Shown here one piece after another: positions 45,487 through 53,738 of a stretch of 64,000 nt of DNA (position 1 is the first letter of the stretch; every line of letters starts with the position of its first letter). The position numbers and the translations under genes were made by a program. The notes under the pieces are model-generated. The model saw only the letters and a program-made list of their open reading frames with translations, did not search any database and had not been told where the DNA came from. This DNA is from Streptomyces althioticus (GTDB taxonomy: Bacteria > Actinomycetota > Actinomycetes > Streptomycetales > Streptomycetaceae): assembly GCA_014649355.1 (NCBI GenBank), contig BMSW01000005.1, positions 62,001 to 126,000 on the forward strand, read 5' to 3'.

Positions 45487-46194
45487 TCAGCGCAGGCTGG
45501 AGTTGTCCATCTTCCGGGTGGTGATGATCTGGTCGATCAGGCCGTACTCCAGCGCGTCCTCGGCCGTGAGGATCTTGTCGCGCTCGATGTCCTCGCGGAT
45601 CTTCTCGATCGGACGGGTCGAGTGCTTGGCCAGCATGTCCTCCAGCTGCGTGCGCATGCGGAGGATCTCGTTGGCGGCGATCTCCAGGTCGGAGACCTGA
45701 CCACGGCCGGTCTCGCTGTACGGCTGGTGGATCAGCACCCGGGCGTTCGGCAGCGCCATGCGCTTGCCGGGCGTGCCGGCGGCGAGCAGGACGGCGGCGG
45801 CGGAGGCCGCCTGGCCCATGCACACCGTCTGGATGTCCGGCTTCACGTACTGCATCGTGTCGTAGATCGCGGTGAGCGCGGTGAAGGAGCCGCCGGGGCT
45901 GTTGATGTAGACCGAGATGTCCCGGTCGGGGTCCATCGACTCCAGGCACAGCAGCTGCGCCATGACGTCGTTGGCGGAGGCGTCGTCGATCTGCACGCCG
46001 AGGAAGATCACACGCTCCTCGAAGAGCTTCGCGTACGGGTCGTACTCGCGGATGCCCTGGGAGGTGCGCTCGACGAAGCGCGGAATGACGTAACGGGACT
46101 CGGCCTGCGGACCGGTGTAGCGGCCCTGCGAGCCGGACATGTCCTGCACGGCCTGCATACGGTCGTAGATCCCGCTGCCGGGGAATGCGTTCAC
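45487..46194 (-). CDS. clpP2: ATP-dependent Clp protease proteolytic subunit 2
   Basis: A 235-aa serine protease subunit. The nucleophile is in [13 protein letters not shown] near 126 and the His in [12 protein letters not shown] near 153. The ~35-residue N-terminal extension ([17 protein letters not shown]) is typical of actinobacterial ClpP2. It forms mixed tetradecamers with ClpP1. It lies 109 bp downstream of clpP1 and is probably co-transcribed with it. Confidence 0.97.
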   Translation of the reverse strand: MNAFPGSGIYDRMQAVQDMSGSQGRYTGPQAESRYVIPRFVERTSQGIREYDPYAKLFEERVIFLGVQIDDASANDVMAQLLCLESMDPDRDISVYINSPGGSFTALTAIYDTMQYVKPDIQTVCMGQAASAAAVLLAAGTPGKRMALPNARVLIHQPYSETGRGQVSDLEIAANEILRMRTQLEDMLAKHSTRPIEKIREDIERDKILTAEDALEYGLIDQIITTRKMDNSSLR

Positions 46195-46303
46195 GGTGTC
46201 TCCTGAAAGGGGCTGAGGCGGTCGGCTGGGGCTGCTGGGGCCCCGGGCTCTGTCACGGGCCCGGGCGGGGTCCTACGGGGCTCGTGGAGCCTCGCAGCAC
46301 CGC

Positions 46304-46921
46304 TCAGGCCCCGGTGCCGCCGCCGCCCGGCATGCCGGCGGCCGTGGCGATCACGTCGTCGATGAGGCCGTACTCCTTGGCCTCGAAGGCGTCGAACCAG
46401 CGGTCACGGTCCGAGTCACGGGTGATCTGCTCGACCGTCTGGCCCGTGTGCTGGGCGGTGAGCTCGGCCATGCGCCGCTTGGTGTGCAGCAGCCGCTCGG
46501 CGTGGATCTTGATGTCCGAGGCGGAGCCGGCGAGGCCTGCGGAGGGCTGGTGGATCAGGATCTCGGCGTTCGGCAGCGCGAAGCGCTTGCCGGGCGTGCC
46601 CGCGCTGAGCAGGAACTGCCCCATGGACGCCGCGAGACCCATGGCGATCGTCACCACGTCGTTCTTGATGTACTGCATGGTGTCGTAGATCGCCATGCCG
46701 GCCGTGATCGAACCGCCGGGGCTGTTGATGTAGAGGTAGATGTCCTTGTCGGGGTCCGAGGCAAGGAGCAGCAGCTGTGCGGTGATCTTGTTCGCGATGT
46801 CGTCGTCGACCGGCTGGCCGAGGAAGATGATCCGCTCGCCGAGCAGCCGGTTGTAGACCTGGTCGCCGAGGCCACCACCGATGGAAGGCTCGCCGGCGGC
46901 TGAAGGCATCAGATTCGTCAC
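46304..46921 (-). CDS. clpP1: ATP-dependent Clp protease proteolytic subunit 1
   Basis: A 205-aa subunit starting at the GTG at 46921 ([13 protein letters not shown]), preceded by AGGTGG. The nucleophile is in [13 protein letters not shown] near 96 and the His in [11 protein letters not shown] near 122. A Gly-rich tail ends in GGGGTGA. In Streptomyces clpP1P2 is activated by ClgR, and a matching site lies ~145 bp upstream. The protease controls ClgR turnover itself, development and the SsrA pathway. Confidence 0.97.
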   Translation of the reverse strand: MTNLMPSAAGEPSIGGGLGDQVYNRLLGERIIFLGQPVDDDIANKITAQLLLLASDPDKDIYLYINSPGGSITAGMAIYDTMQYIKNDVVTIAMGLAASMGQFLLSAGTPGKRFALPNAEILIHQPSAGLAGSASDIKIHAERLLHTKRRMAELTAQHTGQTVEQITRDSDRDRWFDAFEAKEYGLIDDVIATAAGMPGGGGTGA

Positions 46922-47064
46922 GTATCCACCTGCTCGTCTTACGACGGCGCCGGGCCGTCTCACGTGTTCCCTGCGGGGGCGGGAGCCGTATCGGAGACTC
47001 CACTGCCCTGGTATTCATGGACCCTAACGCGCGGGTCCCTTCGGGGAATCCCGGAGATGGGAGT

Positions 47065-47078
47065 GTTCGCCGGGGGCG
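47065..47078 (-). promoter_or_regulatory. ClgR-type operator upstream of clpP1
   Basis: GTTCGCCGGGGGCG fits CGC-N5-GCG and the longer consensus GTTCGC-Y-N3-R-GCG that I recall for ClgR in Streptomyces. It is ~145 bp upstream of clpP1, a known ClgR target. Confidence 0.7.
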
Positions 47079-47119
47079 TAGTCGGCGCGGGGCGGGCGTG
47101 GCCCCGCCGCGGGGCGTGC

Positions 47120-47177
47120 GGTCAGGTCGTGGGGCGGTGCGGTCACGTCGTGGGGCGGTCGGTCACGTCGTGGGGCG
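47120..47177. repeat. Three tandem 17-bp repeats upstream of clpP1
   Basis: GGTCANGTCGTGGGGCG occurs at 47120-47136, 47141-47157 and 47161-47177; copies 2 and 3 are identical and copy 1 has one change. The period of 20-21 bp is two helical turns. This is a possible binding array or slippage product. Confidence 0.75.
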
Positions 47178-47210
47178 CGCCCCGGTGGCCGGCCGCGGGT
47201 GCGTCGTGGT

Positions 47211-47240
47211 CGCTCGCGCAGCTCCCCGCGCCCCTGAGGC
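47211..47240. repeat. Half of a dispersed Streptomyces intergenic repeat
   Basis: CTCGCGCAGCTCCCCGCGCC and the following CCTGAGG resemble one arm of the GCGCAGTTCCCCGCGCCCC-type palindrome scattered through Streptomyces genomes. This is recognised from memory; the matching arm is missing. Confidence 0.4.
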
Positions 47241-47259
47241 TGTCCGGGCCCCTGGTGGC

Positions 47260-47293
47260 GAGAAGGCCCCGGGTTTCAACCCGGGGCCTTCTC
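47260..47293 (-). terminator. Terminator after tig
   Basis: Perfect 16-bp arms GAGAAGGCCCCGGGTT/AACCCGGGGCCTTCTC, 22 nt past the trigger-factor stop. Confidence 0.85.
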
Positions 47294-47314
47294 GGTCGAT
47301 CACCGTGCCGGGGC

Positions 47315-48700
47315 TCAGCCCTCGGTCTTCTCCTCGGCCTTCTCGTCGGCCGCGGCCTCGGAGGTCTCGGCCTCGGCGGCCTCGTCCTCGTCGTCCTCGA
47401 GGTCGACGGTCTCGCCGTTGGTGTCCTTGACCGTGGCCTTCTCGACCACGACGGCCAGCGCCTTGCCGCGGGCGACCTCGCCGACGAGCAGCGGGACCTG
47501 GCCCTGCTCGACGACGGCCTGCGCGAACTGGTCGGGGGACATGCCGGAGGAGGCCGCACGCCGCATGAGGTGCTCGGTGAGCTCCTCCTGGTTGACGTTG
47601 AGCTTCTCCTGCTTCACGAGCTCGTCGAGAACGAACTGGGTCTTGATGCCCTTGACCGCGGCCTCGCGGGTCTCGTTCTCGAACTCCTCCTCGGTCTTGC
47701 CCTGGATCTCCAGGTACTTCGCGAGGTCCAGGCCCATCTGGCCCAGCTGGTGGTGCTCGAGGTTGTGCTTACGGGTGTTGATCTCGTCCTCGAGCAGCTT
47801 CTCGGGGACGGGCACCTCGACCAGCTCGAGCAGCTTGTCCAGGACGCGCTCCTGGGCCTGCGTGGCCTGGTCGTACTGCTTCATGTTCTCGAGGCGCTTG
47901 CGGCTGTCCGCCTTCAGCTCCTCGAGGGTGTCGAACTCGGAGGCGAGCTGGGCGAAGTCGTCGTCCAGCTCGGGCAGCTCACGCTTGGCGACCTGGGTGA
48001 CCTTGACGGTGACCTCGGCCTCCTTGCCGGCCGCCGAGCCGCCCTTCAGCTCGGAGGTGAAGGTGGCCTCGCCACCGGCCTCCAGGCCCTTCACGGCGTC
48101 GTCGATCCCGTCCAGCAGCTCGCCGGAGCCGATCGTGTAGGAGACGCCGCTGGCGACGCCGTCCTCGAGGACCTCTCCGTCGACCTTGGCCTCGAGGTCG
48201 ATGGTGACCACGTCGCCGTCCTCGGCGGCCCGCTCGACCGGGGTCGTGGAGGCGAAGCGCTCACGGAGCTGCTCCACGGACTTCTCCACGTCCTCGTCGG
48301 TGACCTCGACGGCGTCGACCTCGACCTCGATGCCGGAGTAGTCCGGGATCTCGATGGCCGGGCGGATGTCGACCTCGGCGGTGAAGTTCAGCGTCTCGCC
48401 GTCCTTCAGCTCCGTGATGTCGACCTCGGGCTGGCCCAGGGGGCTCAGCTCCGCCTCGTTCACGGCGTCGGTGTAGAACTTCGGGAGGGCGTCGTTGACC
48501 GCCTCCTCCAGCACCGCACCGCGGCCGAAACGCTGGTCGATGACCCGGGCCGGGATCTTGCCCTTGCGGAAGCCCTTCACCGTGACCTGCTGGTTGATCT
48601 TCTTGTACGCCGCGTCGAGGCTGTCCTTGAGCTCCTCGAAGGGCACCTCGACAGTGAGCCGAACCCGGGTCGGGTTCAGGGTCTCCACGGCGCTCTTCAC
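47315..48700 (-). CDS. tig: Trigger factor chaperone
   Basis: A 461-aa ribosome-associated chaperone. I start it at the GTG at 48700 ([15 protein letters not shown]) with AAGGAG upstream; the longer frame enters the tRNA gene. The ribosome-binding signature is [19 protein letters not shown] near 45-62. The FKBP-like PPIase domain spans ~160-245 ([19 protein letters not shown]), followed by the helical arms. The final ~40 residues are very acidic ([16 protein letters not shown]). It lies beside clpP1P2-clpX as in most actinobacteria. Confidence 0.97.
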   Translation of the reverse strand: MKSAVETLNPTRVRLTVEVPFEELKDSLDAAYKKINQQVTVKGFRKGKIPARVIDQRFGRGAVLEEAVNDALPKFYTDAVNEAELSPLGQPEVDITELKDGETLNFTAEVDIRPAIEIPDYSGIEVEVDAVEVTDEDVEKSVEQLRERFASTTPVERAAEDGDVVTIDLEAKVDGEVLEDGVASGVSYTIGSGELLDGIDDAVKGLEAGGEATFTSELKGGSAAGKEAEVTVKVTQVAKRELPELDDDFAQLASEFDTLEELKADSRKRLENMKQYDQATQAQERVLDKLLELVEVPVPEKLLEDEINTRKHNLEHHQLGQMGLDLAKYLEIQGKTEEEFENETREAAVKGIKTQFVLDELVKQEKLNVNQEELTEHLMRRAASSGMSPDQFAQAVVEQGQVPLLVGEVARGKALAVVVEKATVKDTNGETVDLEDDEDEAAEAETSEAAADEKAEEKTEG

Positions 48701-48864
48701 GGTTCGGTCTCCTTGTGGCTGACTTCTCGGGTTCTGCCGGGACCAGAGCGGTCCGGCCGATTCGCCGCCCGGAGGACTTTCAGAGACACACGGGCGTGCA
48801 GCTTGCATAGTAACGGCAGCGGCTGCGGCACCCAAAAGGCGATCACCATCGGTGAGCAGGTGGC

Positions 48865-48941
48865 TGGTCGGGGTGGCGGGATTTGAACCCACGGCCTTCC
48901 GCTCCCAAAGCGGACGCGCTACCAAGCTGCGCCACACCCCG
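48865..48941 (-). tRNA. tRNA-Pro (anticodon TGG)
   Basis: 77 nt with all arms: acceptor CGGGGTG/CACCCCG, D stem GCGC/GCGC, anticodon stem TCCGC/GCGGA around loop TTTGGGA, T arm with TTCAAAT. The 3' CCA is encoded. It lies 165 bp upstream of tig on the same strand. Confidence 0.96.
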
Positions 48942-49105
48942 TCTGGTGCGATCCGTAGGGTACATGCACGCGGGCGAAAGGTCCGCCGCCTTTACGGGCG
49001 CCGCGTCCGCACGGCGGCCTGCCGGACACGGGGTGTGCGACGAGGACGTACGACCCGCTACGATGCCTGTCAGTGCCGCGGTCACCGACGCGCGGCGCGC
49101 ACCGT

Positions 49106-49176
49106 GCGGGCGTAGCTCAATGGTAGAGCCCCAGTCTTCCAAACTGGCTACGCGGGTTCGATTCCCGTCGCCCGCT
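49106..49176 (+). tRNA. tRNA-Gly (anticodon TCC)
   Basis: 71 nt: acceptor GCGGGCG/CGCCCGC, anticodon stem CCAGT/ACTGG around CTTCCAA, T arm with TTCGATT, discriminator T as in bacterial tRNA-Gly. CCA is not encoded. It is divergent from tRNA-Pro. Confidence 0.96.
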
Positions 49177-49252
49177 CTGAACGGCCGAAGGCCCAGGTGA
49201 GAGGGTATGCAACCCGCTCCCTGGGCCTTCGTCGTACCTCGGACTGGAAGCC

Positions 49253-49774
49253 TCAGGAGGCCCCGTGCCGCCGGGCGAGGTCCCGCACCTCCTGTGCGTT
49301 CCGTCCCAGGAGCATCGTCCCGGCCTCGCGCCCGTCGTGGAAGACGCGCAGCCGCGGGCCCTCGGCGAGCAGGCGCAGCTCCGGCAGCGGGTGGCGCCAC
49401 AGCAGGACGGCGCGCTCCCACATCTCCAGGTGGCGTGTGGTCAGCCGCAGTTCGTACTGCGGACCCTCATGGGCGTTCGGCGGGAGGTGCTCCCTGTACG
49501 GGGGCTGGACGGCGTAGACGCCGAGTGCCTTCTCCCCGGGTTCCAGGACCTCGTCGCGGAGACCGCGGAGGCGGCCGATCCGCGACCCGGCCCAGCCCGC
49601 CGGCGGTGCCACCAGTACACCGGCCGCCGCGATGCCCCACCACGGCAGACCGGCCTCGTACCCGAAGGCGGCCACGGCCGCGACCGCCGGTGCGGCCGTC
49701 ACGGCCGCACCGGACAGCGCCGCGCGCCGCATCCGCCCTTTCCGCTCCACGTCCCGTGCCCCCTCCGCACTCAC
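49253..49774 (-). CDS. Conserved membrane protein with PH-like cytoplasmic domain
   Basis: 173 aa from a GTG (an ATG at 49732 is an alternative). Two hydrophobic helices lie at ~17-60 (VTAAPAVAAVAAFGY and WWGIAAAGVLVAPPAGW). A soluble domain follows with YELRLTTRHLEMWERAVLLW and PRLRVFHDGREAGTMLLG, a beta-rich pattern like bacterial PH-type domains. No catalytic motif is visible. It ends close to tRNA-Gly, transcribed towards it. Confidence 0.65.
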   Translation of the reverse strand: MSAEGARDVERKGRMRRAALSGAAVTAAPAVAAVAAFGYEAGLPWWGIAAAGVLVAPPAGWAGSRIGRLRGLRDEVLEPGEKALGVYAVQPPYREHLPPNAHEGPQYELRLTTRHLEMWERAVLLWRHPLPELRLLAEGPRLRVFHDGREAGTMLLGRNAQEVRDLARRHGAS

Positions 49775-49835
49775 GTCCCGCGCCCCCTCCGTGATCGACG
49801 TCGCCTGCGGCGGCCATAGGCGCGAGGGTCCGACG

Positions 49836-49879
49836 CGCCTCAGGGCCGGCCCCGGGGTGTCCGGGCCGGCCCTGAGGCG
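49836..49879 (-). terminator. Terminator after the 64-aa membrane protein gene
   Basis: 19-20 bp arms CGCCTCAGGGCCGGCC.../...GGCCGGCCCTGAGGCG with one bulge and a 5-nt loop. Confidence 0.8.
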
Positions 49880-49909
49880 TGTCGGTGGGGACCCCTGCCG
49901 CGGGCGGGG

Positions 49910-50104
49910 TCAGAAGCTGATGGAGTTGATCATGTCGGCTATCGAGTCCAGGAAGCGCTGGATGTCGTCGGCCATGCCCGTCGAGGCGAGGAAGAAGCCG
50001 AAGAGGACGGCGACGATCGCCGGGCCGGCCTTGATGGAGCCACCTCTCAGCAGCACCACCAGGATGATCGCCAACAGCAGCACCACTGACAGTGAAATGG
50101 CCAC
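49910..50104 (-). CDS. 64-aa two-helix membrane protein
   Basis: 64 residues from the GTG at 50104 (AAGGG 10 nt upstream): VAISLSVVLLLAIILVVLLR, a short basic loop GGSIKAG, then PAIVAVLFGFFLASTG and an amphipathic end (DDIQRFLDSIADMINS). Small proteins like this are common in Streptomyces, also on integrative plasmids; function unknown. Good codon bias and a dedicated terminator support it as a real gene. Confidence 0.75.
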   Translation of the reverse strand: MAISLSVVLLLAIILVVLLRGGSIKAGPAIVAVLFGFFLASTGMADDIQRFLDSIADMINSISF

Positions 50105-50728
50105 AACTGATCACACCCTTGGTCGGTTCGGCTTCGCCGGCCCGGGCGACGCATCCCCGCGCACCCCGCCAGAACCATCGTGCCACCAACAGGCCCGCCC
50201 TAACCGGCGGCTGACACATCGTCCGCACCGCGGTCCCGCCGCCGCCACCGCCGCACCGGACACCAAGAAACAACACCTGTTTGTCGCACGGCAATTCGAG
50301 GGAACACCCGCACGGGGAATTGAGCGGCCCCATGGGCGCTTACAGGGGACTTACGAACTCCACCTTTTCCGTGCCCTCACACGGTGTTCGCAGGTGATTC
50401 GAATTACGCCCGTTCCACCCCGGCAAGGGGACATGTCACCGGAGTCGCCACCCGCCCCCAAGACCGGAATCATCCCGAACAATCCTGACAAGAACGGCGT
50501 GCGAGAGCTGGAACACGGCATCTCTTCACTTGTGTTGCCCATCACGCCCACACCATGCGCGCATTGCCGAATCCGGGGTACTCGAACGCGATAACCAGGA
50601 ATGACGTCGGGCGTTTTACGGATTCCCGAAGACGACGCTAGGGTGCCTGAGATGTTCCACGCTGCCTCGTCCCCCGCAAGCGCAGCGAGCTCCCCGATCG
50701 CCTCCCCGTTCCACCGCCGGGAGGGCCA
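50105..50728. promoter_or_regulatory. Intergenic region with divergent promoters
   Basis: 624 bp with clearly lower GC around 50260-50600 and no gene-like frame. A plausible promoter for the acyltransferase is TTTACG (50615-50620), 18-bp spacer, TAGGGT (50639-50644). The rest is featureless to me and may be decayed sequence. Confidence 0.5.
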
Positions 50729-51922
50729 GTGACGAACTCGCAGCGACCGTACGGCAACAGCAGGACGCCGCTCCCTCCGGTGCAGACGCCGGCGGACGGA
50801 GTGCCGACCCCGCGCACCAGGACCCCGGAGGGCGCCCGGCCCGCCCCGGGAGGCAGACAGCGCGACGCCTTCTTCGACAACGCCAAGTACCTGGCGATCG
50901 TGCTGGTGGCCGTCGGCCACGCCTGGGGGCAACTCCTGGACGAAGGGGCGGTCGAGACGGCCTACCGGGTCGTCTACACCTTCCACATGCCGGCGTTCAT
51001 CCTCATCTCCGGCTACTTCTCGCGCAGCTTCGACCTGCGCCCCAAGCACGTCCAGCGGCTGATCACGGGAGTCGTCGTCCCCTACGTGGTCTTCGAGACC
51101 GCGTACTCCCTCTTCCAGCGCTACGGCAACGACGAGCCGGGGCACGGCATCACGCTGCTGGACCCCACGTACCACCTGTGGTTCCTGTGCGCGCTGTTCG
51201 TGTGGCGGATCACCACGCCGGTGTGGAAGACGATCAAGCATCCGCTGCCGGTGTCGCTGGTCCTCGCCGCGCTCGGCTCGGTGTCCCCGCAGATCGGCGA
51301 CGACCTGGAGCTCCAGCGGGTACTGCAGTTCCTCCCCTTCTTCGTGCTGGGTCTGACGCTGCGTCCCGAGCACTTCCGGATGGTCAAGCGCCGCTCGGTG
51401 CGCCTGGCGTCCGTGCCGGTGTTCGTCGCGGCGGCGGTCACGGCCTGGGCGACGATGCCGTACATGAGGCTGGGCTGGCTGTACCACAGCGACGCCGCCC
51501 AGGAGTTGGGCACCGCCTGGTGGACCGGCCCGGTCACGGTGTGGGCCACGCTCGGCTGCTCGCTGGTGATGACCGTCTGCTTCCTCGCCTGGGTGCCGCG
51601 CCGCCGCATGTGGTTCACGTCCCTCGGCGCGGGCACCATCTACGGCTACCTGCTGCACGCCTTCCTGGTGCGCGCGGGCAACTACACGGACTTCTACGAC
51701 CAGCCCGCGCTGCACGAGCCGCTCGGTGTGCTGGGGCTCACCGTCTTCGCGGCCGCCGCCGTGACGCTGCTGTGCACCCGGCCGGTGCAGCGGGCGCTGC
51801 GCTGCGTCGTGGAGCCGCGCATGGACTGGGCGTTCCGCCGGGACGCGGGCGAGGCGGCCCGGGTCCGTGAGCGGCCCCGGGTCGCCGAGGTGCGCACCCC
51901 GGGCGAGAAGGTCTCCGTCTAG
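50729..51922 (+). CDS. Acyltransferase-3 family membrane protein
   Basis: A 397-aa protein from the GTG at 50729, with GGGAGGG just upstream. The first ~48 residues are Pro/Thr-rich. About ten helices follow, with the family features RDAFFDNAKYLAIVLVAVGH (conserved His near 65), TFHMPAFILISGYFSR and YGYLLHAFLVRAG. This N-A-K-Y-x-A-I variant resembles the OpgC/fucose-4-O-acetylase side of the family, which modifies polysaccharides. The substrate is unknown. It converges on the HD gene with a 4-bp overlap of stops. Confidence 0.85.
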   Translation: MTNSQRPYGNSRTPLPPVQTPADGVPTPRTRTPEGARPAPGGRQRDAFFDNAKYLAIVLVAVGHAWGQLLDEGAVETAYRVVYTFHMPAFILISGYFSRSFDLRPKHVQRLITGVVVPYVVFETAYSLFQRYGNDEPGHGITLLDPTYHLWFLCALFVWRITTPVWKTIKHPLPVSLVLAALGSVSPQIGDDLELQRVLQFLPFFVLGLTLRPEHFRMVKRRSVRLASVPVFVAAAVTAWATMPYMRLGWLYHSDAAQELGTAWWTGPVTVWATLGCSLVMTVCFLAWVPRRRMWFTSLGAGTIYGYLLHAFLVRAGNYTDFYDQPALHEPLGVLGLTVFAAAAVTLLCTRPVQRALRCVVEPRMDWAFRRDAGEAARVRERPRVAEVRTPGEKVSV

Positions 51923-52371
51923 GCCAGGCCGAGCAGGGCGCGCATCCGCGCGTACTTGGCGGTCAGCCGGGTGCGGGTGGCGTCGTCCAGGACGGCGAGG
52001 CGGGCCGGGTCGGCGTTGTGCGCCAGGTCCGCCTCCTTCACCAGCAGGGCGCCCGGGGTGGCGAGGATGCGGGCCGCGTACTCCTCGGGCGGCTCGCCGG
52101 ACCGCTTGGTCACGGCGAGCACGATGTCCTTGGTGCGCCGGGTGAGCGCCGCCTCCTCCAGCCAGGCGTGGCTGAGCTTGTCGTCCTCCACGGCGTCGTG
52201 CAGCCAGGCCGCCGCGATCTGCTCGTCGTCGCCGCCGCGAAGCCGGACGCCCTCGGCGACCGCATGAAGGTGCTCGGCGTAGGGGCGGCCCGCCTTGTCG
52301 GTCTGGCCGGTGTGCGCGGCGCGGGCGGTGGCCTCCACCTCGGCCAGGTCCATGATCGGTGTCCGGTTCAC
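51919..52371 (-). CDS. HD-domain hydrolase, small alarmone hydrolase-like
   Basis: 150 aa from the GTG at 52371 (VNRTPIMDLAEVEATARAA); the ATG at 52353 is an alternative. AAHTGQTDKAGRPYAEHLHA and AAWLHDAVEDD reproduce the N-terminal pattern of Rel/SpoT hydrolase and MESH-type proteins (H...HD...ED). The expected role is removing the 3' pyrophosphate from (p)ppGpp or a related metal-dependent hydrolysis. The rest (LVKEADLAHNADPARL) fits the family. A stand-alone hydrolase without synthetase is common in actinobacteria. Confidence 0.82.
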   Translation of the reverse strand: MNRTPIMDLAEVEATARAAHTGQTDKAGRPYAEHLHAVAEGVRLRGGDDEQIAAAWLHDAVEDDKLSHAWLEEAALTRRTKDIVLAVTKRSGEPPEEYAARILATPGALLVKEADLAHNADPARLAVLDDATRTRLTAKYARMRALLGLA

Positions 52372-52394
52372 GCGACCAGTGTGCCCGGCGCGGT

Positions 52395-53573
52395 TCAGCG
52401 TGCCGCGGCCGCGGTGGGTCCCTCGCGGCAGATCAGCAGCAGCGCCCGGTCGTCGTTGACGTCCTTGGCGACGGCTTCGATGAGGTGCCAGGCGGCGCCG
52501 TGGAAGCCGCCGGCGACATAGCGGTCGGCCTCGCCGGTGAGCCGGTCGATGCCCTCGACCATGTCCCGGTCGGAGGTCTCCACCAGGCCGTCGGTGAACA
52601 GCATCAGCACGTCGCCGGGGCGCAGCGAGCCCTTCACCGGGTCGAACTGGGCGCCGTCGTACACGCCGAGCAGGGGTCCGTCGGCGGCCTTCTCCTCCCA
52701 CCGGCCGCTGCCCGCGCTGAGCTGGAGGCCCGGCGGGTGTCCCGCGGAGTAGAGCTCGTAGTCGCCGGAGTCGAGGTCGAGGACCAGGTGGATGGAGGTG
52801 GCGAAGCCCTCGTCCCAGTCCTGGCGGAGCAGATAGCCGTTGGCGGCGGGCAGGAAGTCGTGCGGGGGCAGGCTGCCGAGCAGGCCGCCGAAGGCGCCGG
52901 ACAGCAGCAGGGCGCGCGAGCCGGCGTCCATGCCCTTGCCGGAGACGTCGGTAAGGACGACCTCCAGGGTGCGTCCGCCGTTGGTGCGGGCCGCGACCAC
53001 GAAGTCGCCGGAGAAGGACTGGCCGCCCGCGGGACGGAGCGCCATCTCCCGGTGCCAGCCCGTCGGCAGCTTGGGCAGCTTGCTCTGCACCCGGATGCGC
53101 TCGCGCAGGTCGAACAGCATGGTGCCGCCGCGCCGCCAGGGAACGCCGACCCGGCTGCGGAACTGGGCGACGAGCAGCCCGAAGAAGCCGCAGGCCGCGA
53201 CGACCAGCACCACGCCGGGTGTGACCCGTGCCACGCCCTCGGTGTAGGGGCCGAGTTGCACGGCCTCCACGATCAGCGCGGTGGCCGCCGCCGCGTAGAG
53301 CCCGAGCAGACTGGCCGGGCGCAGCAGCAGGCCGCCCGCGACGATCGGGATGCACAGGGCGGCCGGCGAGCACCACACGGAGTTGGCGAGGGTGCCGGCG
53401 GCGATCAGCGGGACCGTGAGGAGCAGTCCGGCGAGCGCGATCCAGTCCGAGCCGTCACCGCGGAAGTAGTCGACGGCGGCCCGGCGCACGCCGACGCGGG
53501 CCCGGTGCCACTGCTTCTTCAACCGGGCCGTGAACGTCTCGGCCGCCGCGCGCCGCTCTCGTCCTGCTGCCAT
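52395..53573 (-). CDS. Membrane-anchored PP2C/SpoIIE-type serine phosphatase
   Basis: A 392-aa protein with four or five N-terminal helices (residues ~45-140, e.g. WIALAGLLLTVPLIAAG) and a cytoplasmic SpoIIE/PP2C domain from ~165. Metal-binding motifs are FSGDFVVA, LTDVSGKGMDAG and LMLFTDGLVE, with DVNDDRALLLICR near the end. Such enzymes dephosphorylate anti-anti-sigma factors in partner-switching stress pathways. No sensor (PAS/GAF) or kinase domain is present; the membrane part may be the sensor. It lies 24 bp upstream of the HD gene on the same strand. Confidence 0.92.
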   Translation of the reverse strand: MAAGRERRAAAETFTARLKKQWHRARVGVRRAAVDYFRGDGSDWIALAGLLLTVPLIAAGTLANSVWCSPAALCIPIVAGGLLLRPASLLGLYAAAATALIVEAVQLGPYTEGVARVTPGVVLVVAACGFFGLLVAQFRSRVGVPWRRGGTMLFDLRERIRVQSKLPKLPTGWHREMALRPAGGQSFSGDFVVAARTNGGRTLEVVLTDVSGKGMDAGSRALLLSGAFGGLLGSLPPHDFLPAANGYLLRQDWDEGFATSIHLVLDLDSGDYELYSAGHPPGLQLSAGSGRWEEKAADGPLLGVYDGAQFDPVKGSLRPGDVLMLFTDGLVETSDRDMVEGIDRLTGEADRYVAGGFHGAAWHLIEAVAKDVNDDRALLLICREGPTAAAAR

Positions 53574-53738
53574 CAGTTCGGGACCCTATCCATCCAACCG
53601 GCCGCTTGGCACGGGAGGTCCAGCTTGTCCCCCCTGACGGGGGTCGGAATCACAGTGAACTTCACCGGAGGCCGTTCCGGGGCCCGGGCGGCGGAAATTG
53701 CCTCGCTCCGATTCCGCGGCCCTGGTAGGCATGGCGCC

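Noticed and set aside
47120..47177. Triple repeat considered as a CRISPR fragment
   Set aside because: The units are 17 bp with 3-4 bp between them; there are no spacers and no cas genes.
48701..48937. Extended trigger-factor start
   Set aside because: The longer frame runs into tRNA-Pro; GTG at 48700 with AAGGAG is far better.
52359..53738. Plus-strand extension of the Eis-like gene
   Set aside because: It is antisense to the SpoIIE gene; the acetyltransferase domain starts right after the ATG at 53739.
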